A stretch of 64,000 nt of DNA from Paenibacillus sp. SY21-1 (GTDB lineage Bacteria; Bacillota; Bacilli; Paenibacillales; Paenibacillaceae). The stretch covers positions 1 through 64,000 of the forward strand of contig NZ_STGF01000017.1 in the NCBI RefSeq assembly GCF_005222705.1, in the 5' to 3' direction. The notes under the pieces are model-generated. The model was not told where the DNA came from. It did not search any database and was given only the letters and a program-made list of their open reading frames with translations. Below are positions 1 through 8,305 of this stretch, piece by piece (the stretch's first letter is position 1; each line of letters starts with the position of its first letter). The position numbers were made by a program, and so were the translations under genes.

Positions 1-1508
1 CAGCGGCCCAGCCCGGCGGCGAAGCCGCAGCGCGGGCGCAGCGCGCGCTTGCCGGGCTGCTGCGCGAGCCGGACGGGGCGGCTGCGGCGCTGCTCGCGGC
101 ACAGCCGCCTGGCGCGGCGGAGCATGCGCTGGCGCAGCTGCAAGCCGCGGTGGATGCGCGGCTTGATTCGCTTGCGCGCAGCGAGCGTCTCGCGGCGCAG
201 CGCGCAGAGCAGCTGCGCAGCTGCGAGCGGCTGCGCGAACGGCTGGGCGAGCTCGATGCGGCGATGGAGGCCGCCGAGCTCAAGCGGCAAGCGGCCGATC
301 GGCGTTGGGCCGGCTGGCTGACTGCGCGCGCGCTGCCCGGCACGATGTCGCCGACCGCGGCGCTTGAAGCGCTTGAGCTGGCCGAGCAGGCTCTGCAGCG
401 TCTGCTTCAATATGACAGGCAGGCGGCCAAGCTGGCGTCTGCCGAAAACGAAATAGCTGTCTTTGCGCAGCAAGCCGCGGCGCTGTGCACGGCTCATGAG
501 GAGTCGAGACGCCAGCTTGCGGCCGATGCCGTGCTCGCTCTTCGGCTGCTGCATGCCGAAGGAAGGCGTCAAACGGAAATTCGGAATCAAGCGCGCGACA
601 CGGCAGAGCAGAAAAAGGTTATCGAGCTGCGCAGAAAGGATACGGAGTCCGCTGCCGATGCGCATCGCGCCGAGCGGCATGCATGCATGAAAGAGGCGGA
701 CATCGCCGACGAGGCGAGCTATGAGACGGCGCTGCGGCACCGCGAGCGGGCGGAGCGGCTGGGGCAGGAGCTTTCCCGGCTGGAGCTGGAGCTTCATGCG
801 GGCTTGTCCGATGAGCGCCGAGCGGAGCTTGAGGGGCTGTTTGAAAGCTTCGACGAGGAGCAGCTCGAAGCGATGCGGGGTCAAGCGAAGGCAAGCAGCG
901 AGCAATGGAGGCAGCGCAAAAGCGAGCTGCTGGAGCAGCGAGGGCGAGTCAAGCAGGCGATGGAGCATCTGCTGCAGGAGGACGAGCAGCAAAAGCTGCT
1001 GGCCCGCAAAGCGATGACGCTTGCGCAGCTCGAGCGGGACAGCGAGCGGTATGCGGTAGCAGCGGTCAGCTTGGCGCTTATTCGCCGTACGAAACGAATC
1101 TATGAAGAGGAAAAGCAGCCCGTTGTGCTCCGCAGAGCTTCCGCATATATCGCGGAACTGACCATGGGCAAATACATACGGGTGCTGTCAACGCCCGGCG
1201 AATCGGGCCTGCGCGTGGAAACGTCAGACCGCAGGCAGCTGGACAGCGGACTGCTGAGCAGAGGAACCGCAGAGCTGGTGTATTTGGCTATGCGCTTTGC
1301 TTTGGCGACAGAAGCTTCGCAGGCGCACAGGCTTCCGCTGATGCTCGATGATGTGTTTGTCAATTTTGACGGAGAGCGGCTGCTGGCGATTTCCCGGCTG
1401 CTTGCGGCACTGGCCGAGGAACGCCAGATTATTGTCATGACCTGTCATGCGCATATCCGCGATGTTTTAATGGCTGCGCATCCCCGTGCTGCGCTTGTTG
1501 GTTTGTAA
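1..1508 (+). CDS. yhaN: YhaN/SbcC-like AAA ATPase, 3' part only
   Basis: C-terminal ~501 residues of a large SMC/Rad50-like ATPase; the 5' end lies outside the window and the reading frame is open from base 3. The visible part is a long, very Ala/Arg/Glu/Leu-rich coiled coil (to about residue 340) followed by the C-terminal ATPase lobe. That lobe has a Rad50-type Walker B/D-loop (LMLDDVFVNFD) and a TCHAHIRD motif close to the LDDVF...FTCH pattern of Bacillus YhaN. Family knowledge: YhaN partners the SbcD-like nuclease YhaO in DNA end processing; that partner would lie upstream, out of view. The gene ends 28 bp from the convergent ykvI-type gene. The family is clear; yhaN rather than sbcC is inferred from the C-terminal motif. 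Confidence 0.75.
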   Translation, partial: AAQPGGEAAARAQRALAGLLREPDGAAAALLAAQPPGAAEHALAQLQAAVDARLDSLARSERLAAQRAEQLRSCERLRERLGELDAAMEAAELKRQAADRRWAGWLTARALPGTMSPTAALEALELAEQALQRLLQYDRQAAKLASAENEIAVFAQQAAALCTAHEESRRQLAADAVLALRLLHAEGRRQTEIRNQARDTAEQKKVIELRRKDTESAADAHRAERHACMKEADIADEASYETALRHRERAERLGQELSRLELELHAGLSDERRAELEGLFESFDEEQLEAMRGQAKASSEQWRQRKSELLEQRGRVKQAMEHLLQEDEQQKLLARKAMTLAQLERDSERYAVAAVSLALIRRTKRIYEEEKQPVVLRRASAYIAELTMGKYIRVLSTPGESGLRVETSDRRQLDSGLLSRGTAELVYLAMRFALATEASQAHRLPLMLDDVFVNFDGERLLAISRLLAALAEERQIIVMTCHAHIRDVLMAAHPRAALVGL

Positions 1509-1536
1509 CGGTCAGCTTGCGGTCAGACGGCGTTTG

Positions 1537-2583
1537 TTACGTGTGGCCGGCTGCCGCCTTTTTACGGATAATCAGATACAGCCAGCCGAAGCTGATAAGT
1601 CCAAACATCGGATACAGAGTGGATAGAAGCACGCCGAAGCCGATTTGGCTTGCCAGGTAGCAGACGCCGAGAATGAGCAGCGTGATCAGGCTGCGCGACC
1701 ATTTCAGGCGTTCTTCCAGCTGCAAGGTGAGCCCGTAGATGTCGGCGATCAGCGTCGTAAAAATTTCGGCAAAAATAATGAAAATATAAATAAACTGAAC
1801 GCTATGTCCAAGCGCCTTGGCGATTCCGCCCATCGGGATGGCGTATTGCTGGATGCCTGGCATATGAACGGAAAGCGCGATATGGCCGGCCAGGAGCATA
1901 AAGCCGATGCCGATGCCGCCTATCCAGGAGCCGGCAATAATCGTTTTGCGATCGCCGATTTCAGCGCCGAGCGGCACGAGCACTGCCTGCGACATCGATA
2001 AATTGAAGGCGGTATACAGAAACGGCGATGCCCATGCGGCAAAAATGGAATGGTCGCTCGGCAGCGTCAAAAATTTATCGGCGCCGGGCGAGCCGAGCGT
2101 ATGGCTGATAATGAGCACGGTAAACAGCAGCATGATCGGCACGACGATTGTATTAACGGTCAGAATCGCCTTCATGCCTTTACGCAGCAGGAAGAAGCAG
2201 CCTGCAATCGTAATCAGCAAGCCGGATTGATAGGAAATATTCCAATGCTCGTAAAAAATCGTTCCCGCTCCGGCCAGCATGACCGCTGTGACGCCGAGCA
2301 GCACGAGCAGCATGAAATGGCTGATCCAGCGGCCGTATTTTTCTCCGAACAGCGCCTTGTTGAGGTCCTCGTACGATTTGGCGCGAATTTCGCTGGCAAT
2401 CAGCATCATTTTTGTGCCCAGCCATATAAACATGACGGTGGCGGCGGCGATGGCAAACGTTCCCCAATAGCCAAAACGGGTGAAAAACTGCAAAATCTCC
2501 TGGCCCGTAGCGAAGCCCGCTCCGACGACCGTCCCCATGTAGGTGGCTGCAATTTGCAGCGTTTTTCCAGTACGTGTCCACAT
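1537..2583 (-). CDS. YkvI-family membrane permease
   Basis: 348-residue integral membrane protein with about ten hydrophobic segments. It opens with the helix-break motif GTVVGAGFATGQEI, typical of the YkvI (COG3949) branch of the amino-acid/sodium symporter-like fold. Substrate unknown. The start is placed at the ATG at 2583 because GGAGGAAGGCAG lies just upstream of it; the longer frame from 2655 adds a polar, non-conserved stretch and has no ribosome binding site. It is divergent from the ArsB/NhaD-type transporter that starts at 2688, leaving about 100 bp for two promoters. Function beyond being a secondary transporter is inference. Confidence 0.8.
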   Translation of the reverse strand: MWTRTGKTLQIAATYMGTVVGAGFATGQEILQFFTRFGYWGTFAIAAATVMFIWLGTKMMLIASEIRAKSYEDLNKALFGEKYGRWISHFMLLVLLGVTAVMLAGAGTIFYEHWNISYQSGLLITIAGCFFLLRKGMKAILTVNTIVVPIMLLFTVLIISHTLGSPGADKFLTLPSDHSIFAAWASPFLYTAFNLSMSQAVLVPLGAEIGDRKTIIAGSWIGGIGIGFMLLAGHIALSVHMPGIQQYAIPMGGIAKALGHSVQFIYIFIIFAEIFTTLIADIYGLTLQLEERLKWSRSLITLLILGVCYLASQIGFGVLLSTLYPMFGLISFGWLYLIIRKKAAAGHT

Positions 2584-2687
2584 AACTGCCTTCCTCCGTT
2601 CGGGCTTGTCTAATAGAGGATATGTGCAGCGACGGACAGGCATGACTTTTTTCAAAATATAAGCGCAAGCCGCGCAGGAGCAACGAC

Positions 2688-3974
2688 ATGTCCATGATCA
2701 TCACGATTGCCGTATTTATCGCGGCATTAACGCTTATTCTAATCAAGCCGAAAGGGGTGAACGAAGCTTTTGTCGCGCTGGGAGGCGCCATCTTGTTATT
2801 TGCGGCGCAGCTCCTGAAGCCTGGCGATGCCGCTTACATCTGGGGCTTTGTATGGAACGCTACCTTTTCGCTAATCGGCATTATGCTGTTTACGTCCTTG
2901 CTGGATCAAAACGGCTTTTTCCGCTGGGCCGCGCTCCATCTGGTCCACCGGTTCCATCGGCGGCAGCTGGCGCTGTTCGTCGGTTTATCGCTGCTCGCCG
3001 CGCTCATTACCGTTTTCTTCAACAATGACGGCACGGTGCTTATTATGGTTCCGATCGTGCTGGAGGTTACCGCACTACTCGGGCTGACGCGGCACGGGCG
3101 GCTGATATATTTGCTTGGCGTCGGTTTTATGGCCGATACTGCAAGCGCGCCTTTGATGATGAGCAATTTGACGAATATTTTGACGGCCGATTTTTTTCGG
3201 ATTGAATTCGGAGAATATGCAGAGCGGATGCTTTTCCCTGGGCTGCTCGCGATTGGCGCCACCGTTGCGGTGATGAGCCTGTTTTTTCGCAAGCCCATCC
3301 GAAGAGAGCAGACAGCCGCGACTGACCCGGCGCTTTTTCCGGTTCCTTCATCGGCTATCGTCAATAAACGGCTGTTCCTGCTGTCCTGGCTTATTATCGG
3401 CCTGATGCTGGCGGGATATCTGGGGGCGGAGCAAATCGGGGTTCCGGTCGCGGCGGTGGCGCTGCTGTGCGCTGCGGCTCAGTGGATTGCATCGGCAATC
3501 TGGGGAATCGCTCCATTCAAGCGTACGGTGCTTGGAGCGCCGTGGTTGATCATCGTCTTTGCGCTGTCCATGAATCTGATCGTCTACAGTCTGCATGTGC
3601 ATGGCGCCGTCGCCTGGCTGCCGGACCTGCTTGGGCCGGTTACAGCGGGCGGAGAGTTAACCGGCATTGTTGCGTCCGGACTTATTTTCTCGCTGCTTGC
3701 GTCCGCCATCAACAATTTGCCAGCCGTGCTGATCTCTTCGCTTGCCATCGAGCAGGTGAACGGTCCTGCCTATTTGCCTTATGCAAGCCTGCTCGGCACG
3801 ACAATCGGCGCGAAGCTGACGCCGCTCGGTTCGCTCGCCACGCTGCTCTGGATGCAATTGATCAGGCAGGGCGGAATCCAGATCAGCTGGCGCGAGTACA
3901 CGAAATACGGCTTGCTGCTTACGCTGCCCATTTTGCTGACCGCTCTGCTTGGGCTGTGGCTTCTCAAGTGGTAG
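2688..3974 (+). CDS. ArsB/NhaD-type (ion transporter superfamily) permease
   Basis: 428-residue protein with roughly 11-12 hydrophobic helices. Family features are an N-terminal helix followed by KPKGVNEAF, a central FFNNDGTVLIMVPI segment (the conserved helix-break with Asn and Asp/Thr) and a second half-repeat motif ASAINNLPAVLISSLAI. These match ArsB/NhaD/SLC13-like transporters, which move arsenite, citrate or Na+ against protons. No arsR, arsC or arsA gene is adjacent, so arsenite specificity cannot be claimed. ATG at 2688 follows AGGAGCAACGAC. Divergent from the YkvI-type gene. Confidence 0.8.
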   Translation: MSMIITIAVFIAALTLILIKPKGVNEAFVALGGAILLFAAQLLKPGDAAYIWGFVWNATFSLIGIMLFTSLLDQNGFFRWAALHLVHRFHRRQLALFVGLSLLAALITVFFNNDGTVLIMVPIVLEVTALLGLTRHGRLIYLLGVGFMADTASAPLMMSNLTNILTADFFRIEFGEYAERMLFPGLLAIGATVAVMSLFFRKPIRREQTAATDPALFPVPSSAIVNKRLFLLSWLIIGLMLAGYLGAEQIGVPVAAVALLCAAAQWIASAIWGIAPFKRTVLGAPWLIIVFALSMNLIVYSLHVHGAVAWLPDLLGPVTAGGELTGIVASGLIFSLLASAINNLPAVLISSLAIEQVNGPAYLPYASLLGTTIGAKLTPLGSLATLLWMQLIRQGGIQISWREYTKYGLLLTLPILLTALLGLWLLKW

Positions 3975-4065
3975 CGTATCGGGCGGGCGCCGGGGCTCTT
4001 ATACGGATTTCAAATCGTTTCAAGGCGGCTGGATAGGCGTCAAGGCGCAACCTTGTTGGCCACTC

Positions 4066-4097
4066 ACAAAAAAAAGGCCTAAGGCTAAGCCTTAAGC
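4066..4097 (-). terminator. Rho-independent terminator of the lipoprotein gene
   Basis: On the minus strand an AAGGC/GCCTT hairpin (AAGGCTTAGCCTT core) is followed by an uninterrupted T run. It overlaps the stop at 4085 reached in the shifted frame, which supports that frame as the original 3' end of the lipoprotein gene. Confidence 0.75.
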
Positions 4098-4791
4098 AAT
4101 TTAATCGATATAATTTTTTTGTTGTCCGGGTCCAGATCAAGCTTCAGCAGCGCTCCCTTGGCTTTGTAGGACAGCAGAAAGGTCGTTTGCTTGTCGGGCT
4201 TGCCAAGCAGCTTGACGGCTGCGTCGGATGTGTCGCCGATCTTTAGACCGCCGAGGCCGGGGAAAGCCGGTCGCTGTATACTTCAACATATTGGACGGTC
4301 TTGCGGCCATTCAGTCCGACGGCAAAGCCGTCATATTCCAGCACTTGAATCCGGTCATCCGCATCGTCGAGCATGTAGCTGTCCATCTCTTCGCCCAGGC
4401 TTTCCAGCACGGCTGCGGCGCTCTGTCCAATAGCAAGCGTATGGAGCTTAGGGGCAGCGGCGTTCCAGCTGGTTTTCTCGCTTGCCGTTTCAACGACCGC
4501 CTTCGAAGCTACGGACTTGTCCGGGTCTGACGCGGCTGCATTGGCATCATTGGACAGATCGGCCGGGTTGGCATTCGGCACCTCGACGGCTGGCAGCTGG
4601 GCTTTCTCCGAATAGGTTTTTTGCGGAGTGTCCGGCGTTTCCGCGCTTTCGGCATGCAAGGACGAATCATTGCTAACGCTGCGATCCGTCGGCGCCGTTG
4701 CGGCTTGGCAGCCTGCAAGCAACAGGATCAAGGTGGATGTTGCGGCGATAAATGCAGTTTGGGACAGGGGGAGACGGTTCAAAGACATCAT
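4085..4791 (-). pseudogene. Lipoprotein gene with an apparent single-base frameshift
   Basis: From the ATGATG at 4791/4788, behind AAGGAGTGCAG, the frame encodes a lipoprotein signal (hydrophobic segment then LLLAGC lipobox), a Ser/Asp/Ala-rich linker and a module starting AIGQSAAAVLESLG. Near 4260 the frame runs to an early stop at 4243, after YSDRLSPASAV. Shifting by one base there continues the protein with FPGLGGLKIGDTSDAAVKLL and on to ISIKLLKA, stopping at 4085. The IGxSxxAVxxLLG start recurs in both halves, so the intact product has two similar modules. One missing G in the GGCTTTCCCC area would explain it. Either the gene is broken or the base is a sequence error. No specific function recognised. 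Confidence 0.7.
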
Positions 4792-5105
4792 CTGCACTCC
4801 TTCCAAGTGTATATAAATAGAGTTATCGGTACATACACGCTTTCTAATTAGACGGCCGAAACCGGTAAAAAGTTTCTCTTTTTTCAAAATATAAGAAAGA
4901 AAGCATTTTGTGTGAAGGCAGGGCTTATGCTCTTGCGAGCAGGAGCTTCCGTTGCAGGCAATTGGCGCGAGCCGAACAAGCTTTCATAAATCAGGAAAGT
5001 ATCTTAAACTTTTCATTAACGTGTCATTATTGCTGTCATTTATAGTTGCGCGAATGGTGTTCCTATGGTACGTTAACGAAAAGGATTTTGGTGGAGGTCA
5101 TGAAC

Positions 5106-5675
5106 ATGGAAAGTTTAAAACAGAGAATATTGGCGGAGGCATCCGTATTGTCCAGCGACGTTGTGCGGATCGATGCACTGCTTAACCACCAGGTCGATCC
5201 CGTGCTCACGATGGAGATGGGACAAGAGTTTGCAAGGCGGTTTGCAGAGGAGCGGATTACGAAGGTAATTACGATCGAATCCTCCGGCATTCCGGCAGCT
5301 TTTGCAACTGCGCACTATCTCGGAGTTCCTCTTGTCTTTGCACGTCGCAAAAAGACGCTTATTGCCGATCCCGAGTCGTATGTGGAGCGCGTGCCTTCCT
5401 TTACGAAGGGGATTGTGACCGATATTATGGTATCCAAGGAATTTCTGTCCGAGGGAGACCGGGTATTGTTTATTGACGACATTATTGCCAACGGCGATGC
5501 GGCCAGAGGCTTGATCAAGATTATTCAGCGCTCCGGCGCAGAACTGGCCGGGTTTGGAATTGTGGTAGAAAAGGCATTCCAGGCAGGCGGGAGAACCATT
5601 CGCGAGCAAGGCATTCGGGTTGAGCCGCTGGTAAGGATTTCCTCGCTCGAAGGTGGAGAAATAACATTTGAGTAA
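5106..5675 (+). CDS. xpt: Xanthine phosphoribosyltransferase
   Basis: 189 residues, close to the ~190 of the family. It converts xanthine and PRPP to XMP in purine salvage in the cytoplasm. Diagnostic features are the N-terminal MESLKQRILAEASVL and the type I PRTase PRPP loop VLFIDDIIANGDA around residue 120. The start at 5106 is chosen over an in-frame ATG at 5100 because GGAGG lies 8 bases before 5106 and only 2 before 5100. In many Bacilli this gene is preceded by a purine riboswitch; I could not find the conserved purine-aptamer core in the 300 bases upstream. No pbuX follows. Confidence 0.93.
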   Translation: MESLKQRILAEASVLSSDVVRIDALLNHQVDPVLTMEMGQEFARRFAEERITKVITIESSGIPAAFATAHYLGVPLVFARRKKTLIADPESYVERVPSFTKGIVTDIMVSKEFLSEGDRVLFIDDIIANGDAARGLIKIIQRSGAELAGFGIVVEKAFQAGGRTIREQGIRVEPLVRISSLEGGEITFE

Positions 5676-5757
5676 GAAGTACCAGCAGGAAATCACTTTC
5701 CTGTTCGCCGTTTATCGCTTATAATGGTACAGAAGTGATCGAGGGGAGGCACAAGCT

Positions 5758-6078
5758 ATGGGGGAAATGTCCGCTGAGTTTATGTACGCAAAATTGGGAG
5801 ACGCAAAGGTTCATTTCGAGCGTGCGCTCGATTGCAAGCATACCGAATTTGACGATTTGTATCCTTATATGATCGAGCATCCGCAGTTTTTCTGGTATAA
5901 GCGCTATGTTGCCTGGTCGGAGCTGCTGACCATTGTAAAGCTTTGCGAGGAGTTGTCCATTGAATGGCGGGAGCCATTTACGGACCGTCAGGTTGAATAT
6001 ATTGGCAAACGCGTTATGTCTTCGCGTGTGCTGGATGAATGGTATGAAACAAACGACGCGAAGGAGCATGCAGGCTAA
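5758..6078 (+). CDS. Hypothetical protein, 106 aa
   Basis: Soluble, acidic/aromatic small protein rich in Tyr, Trp and Glu (for example HPQFFWYKRYVAWSELL). No signal peptide, membrane helix or motif that I recognise. GAGGGGAGG precedes the ATG at good distance and codon use resembles the neighbours, so it is probably a real gene. It follows xpt by 82 bp in the same direction and could be co-transcribed. Function unknown. Confidence 0.7.
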   Translation: MGEMSAEFMYAKLGDAKVHFERALDCKHTEFDDLYPYMIEHPQFFWYKRYVAWSELLTIVKLCEELSIEWREPFTDRQVEYIGKRVMSSRVLDEWYETNDAKEHAG

Positions 6079-6164
6079 CAGGCAGGCATGTACAGAGAAT
6101 AAGGCCTCAATGTGCTGCATCGGCAGCCATTGGGGCCTTCTGATCATTGTAGGGGGTGCAAGCA

Positions 6165-6392
6165 TTGATAAGCGAGGAACTGCTTGATGCGTTTCGTTTA
6201 AGCGGCGAACAAGTAAGAATCGTACGGGATGGAATGGAAAGGAATGACGTGATCGGCATTGTCGTCGCGTGGGATGAGTCTGTCGTCGTCATTCGGAAGT
6301 TTAACCGCCGGGTGGTAAAGGTTAGCCGCAAGTACATATGCGTGCCGCTCTCGGCAGAGCGTCCCGATCCCACGGAGGGACTGGACGTTTAA
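6165..6392 (+). CDS. Small hypothetical protein, 75 aa
   Basis: Starts at TTG 6165, which has AGGGGG 8-9 bases upstream; a GTG at 6156 overlaps that ribosome binding site and is less likely. The sequence has alternating beta-like hydrophobic runs (VIGIVVAWDESVVVIRKFNRRVVKV), reminiscent of a small barrel such as an Sm/SH3-like fold, but I cannot assign a family. It lies 86 bp after the 106-aa gene. The region after it (6393-6589) holds no gene that I can see. Confidence 0.6.
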   Translation: MISEELLDAFRLSGEQVRIVRDGMERNDVIGIVVAWDESVVVIRKFNRRVVKVSRKYICVPLSAERPDPTEGLDV

Positions 6393-6535
6393 CTACGCTA
6401 GTAGTAGTCGCGAGGAAGCAGGTCGCTGAAATGGGCCCGGCTTCCTTGGGCTAGTCATAAGCTTCCTGTAAGAAAAGGCTGCTCTGAGCCTGTAGCAGTC
6501 GGGAGCTAGAGCGGAGCAGGTGGATTTAGACATAA

Positions 6536-6580
6536 AAAAGGCCCGTCCATTGCTGCAAGAGCAATTGAACGAGCCTGATA
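6536..6580 (-). terminator. Terminator after tRNA-Leu copy 1
   Basis: Minus-strand AGGCTCGTTCAATTGCT pairs imperfectly with AGCAATGGACGGGCCT and a T6 run follows. A near-identical unit follows copy 2, so the terminator was duplicated together with the tRNA. Confidence 0.7.
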
Positions 6581-6589
6581 ATGTTGAGT

Positions 6590-6676
6590 TGGTGCGGTCG
6601 AGAGGACTCGAACCTCCACGGCTGTTACACCACTAGAACCTGAATCTAGCGCGTCTGCCAATTCCGCCACGACCGC
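6590..6676 (-). tRNA. tRNA-Leu(CAG), copy 1
   Basis: Class II tRNA, 87 nt including an encoded CCA. Acceptor GCGGTCG pairs with CGACCGC; the anticodon stem-loop is CTAGA-TTCAGGT-TCTAG, giving anticodon CAG. A long variable arm and GGTTCGAGTCC T-arm are present. On the minus strand it is followed by a hairpin (about 6536-6580) and a T run. Confidence 0.95.
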
Positions 6677-6820
6677 ATTTGTTTGTGGCAACGAAATTTA
6701 TAATATCATGTAAAGGCTGGGTTCGTCAAGTGTTTTCTTGAAAAAGTAGCCTGCAAGCCTTCATGCGGCTGTTGGAGCGTTCAACAAGATGTTGATGATA
6801 CGACTCCGCTTATCAAATAA

Positions 6821-6864
6821 AAAAGCTCGTCCGTTGCCGCAAGAGCAATTGAACGAGCCTGTTA
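6821..6864 (-). terminator. Terminator after tRNA-Leu copy 2
   Basis: Minus-strand AGGCTCGTTCAATTGCTC and GCGGCAACGGACGAGCT form a hairpin followed by T6, matching the unit behind copy 1. Confidence 0.65.
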
Positions 6865-6873
6865 ATGTTGAGT

Positions 6874-6960
6874 TGGTGCGGTCGAGAGGACTCGAACCTC
6901 CACGGCTGTTACACCACTAGAACCTGAATCTAGCGCGTCTGCCAATTCCGCCACGACCGC
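6874..6960 (-). tRNA. tRNA-Leu(CAG), copy 2
   Basis: Sequence identical to copy 1 over the whole 87 nt, including CCA. About 40 nt of 3' flank are also nearly the same, pointing to a recent tandem duplication of tRNA plus terminator. Confidence 0.95.
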
Positions 6961-7190
6961 ATTTGCTTGTGACAACGAAGATTATCTTACCATATAGGAG
7001 TGGGTGGAGTCAACAGTTTTTTACTCTGTCTGAAAAAAAGCTGTTCATCTGCAAGACCTTAACGGACATAATGGCGGCTTTTAGCGGCTTGATGCTGTGA
7101 GGGACGCTGCAGAAGAATAAGATTTATAAATCAAAAAAAGGCTCGTTAGATTGCTCTAAAGCAATACAACAGGCCTGTTTGTTATACATA

Positions 7191-7277
7191 TGGTGCGGTC
7201 GAGAGGACTCGAACCTCCACGGCTGTTACACCACTAGAACCTGAATCTAGCGCGTCTGCCAATTCCGCCACGACCGC
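7191..7277 (-). tRNA. tRNA-Leu(CAG), copy 3
   Basis: Third identical copy with encoded CCA. Its 3' flank has diverged more than those of copies 1 and 2 but still carries a GC-rich hairpin with GAGCC and a T7 run at about 7134-7180. The three genes are spaced by about 200-230 bp. Confidence 0.95.
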
Positions 7278-7486
7278 ATATGTTTGTGACAACGTAGATT
7301 ATATTAGCATGCATAGATTCAACTGGTCAAGCCCGATCAAAAAGTTGTAATTTTCAGCTAATTCGAAGCGCAAAAAATGATGCCGGAAAGCTAATGCTCG
7401 CGCAAATGGGGTTTGAAGCATATTTTTCTATAACTTAACAAATAATATAGAAATCGAAGCGGATTGATAAAAGGAGTGAGCTTATC

Positions 7487-8305
7487 ATGCGGACAAGCGG
7501 AAGAGGACGGAGCAGGCTGGTGGCATTGGCGCTGGCAACCGGACTTGCGGTTGCGGCGGGCGCGGCAGGCAGTGCGAGCGTGCAGGCAAGCGAGCAACAG
7601 CCGCGCAAGCTGGCCATAGTGATCGACGATTTGGGGAACGGAATGTCTGGCACAACGGAAATGATGGAGCTCCCTCCGGAAGTGACCGTTGCGATTATGC
7701 CATTTTTGCCTACGACAAAGCGGGATGCGGAGGAGGCGCACCGGCTCGGGCACGATGTTATCGTACATATGCCGATGGAGCCGAATAAGGGGTTGAAAAA
7801 ATGGCTCGGGCCAGGAGCTCTGACAACGGATTTATCCGACGAGGAAGTAAGGAAGCGGGTTGAGCAAGCGATTGACGAGGTGCCGCACGCGATTGGCATG
7901 AATAACCATATGGGCTCTAAGGTGACGTCGGACGAGCGTATGATGCGAATCGTGCTTGGCGTATGCAAGGAGAGAGGACTTTTTTATTTGGACAGCCGAA
8001 CCTCCTACAAAACCGTTGTTCCCAAAATTGCCGCAGAGCTTCAGCTTCCCGTGATCGGCAATGACGTTTTTCTGGACGATGTGCACTCGGTGCAGCATAT
8101 TTCCGGTCAGATTGGCGTTATTCGCAAGCATCTTACGACGCATGACACCTGCATTGCCATTGGACATGTAGGCCCGGCAGGAACAAAAACGGCGCAGGTG
8201 CTGCGCCAATCCATTCCTGCACTAAAGCCCGATGTTCAAATGGTCAAGCTTCCAGCGTTGCTCGGCGGTTCAATGAACGATCCACTTGTACTGCCTAATC
8301 CCTGA
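7487..8305 (+). CDS. YibQ-type divergent polysaccharide deacetylase family protein
   Basis: 272 residues with an N-terminal signal peptide (RSRLVALALATGLAVAAGAAG, then ASVQAS). The divergent polysaccharide deacetylase domain runs from about residue 40: KLAIVIDDLGNGMSGT, then VTVAIMPFLP, HDVIVHMPMEP, and DSRTSYKTVVPKIA near residue 175. Probably exported and acting on envelope polysaccharide; the substrate is unknown. AAGGAGTGAGC precedes the ATG. Its last 36 bases overlap the 3' end of the convergent CwlD-like amidase gene, so the two share a tail. Confidence 0.88.
   Translation: MRTSGRGRSRLVALALATGLAVAAGAAGSASVQASEQQPRKLAIVIDDLGNGMSGTTEMMELPPEVTVAIMPFLPTTKRDAEEAHRLGHDVIVHMPMEPNKGLKKWLGPGALTTDLSDEEVRKRVEQAIDEVPHAIGMNNHMGSKVTSDERMMRIVLGVCKERGLFYLDSRTSYKTVVPKIAAELQLPVIGNDVFLDDVHSVQHISGQIGVIRKHLTTHDTCIAIGHVGPAGTKTAQVLRQSIPALKPDVQMVKLPALLGGSMNDPLVLPNP

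Noticed and set aside
1907..2613. Long plus-strand frames opposite the YkvI-type gene
   Set aside because: They are antisense shadows: no ribosome binding site and Gln/His/Arg-rich products without motifs.
4911..5105. Possible purine riboswitch ahead of xpt
   Set aside because: Expected for xpt in Bacillus, but the conserved purine-aptamer junction and loop sequences were not found; only a small GCTC/GAGC hairpin is visible.
6393..6589. Hairpin AGGAAGC/GCTTCCT after the 75-aa gene as a structured RNA
   Set aside because: The stem is short, the loop large, there is no promoter or T run, and I see no further conserved-looking element.
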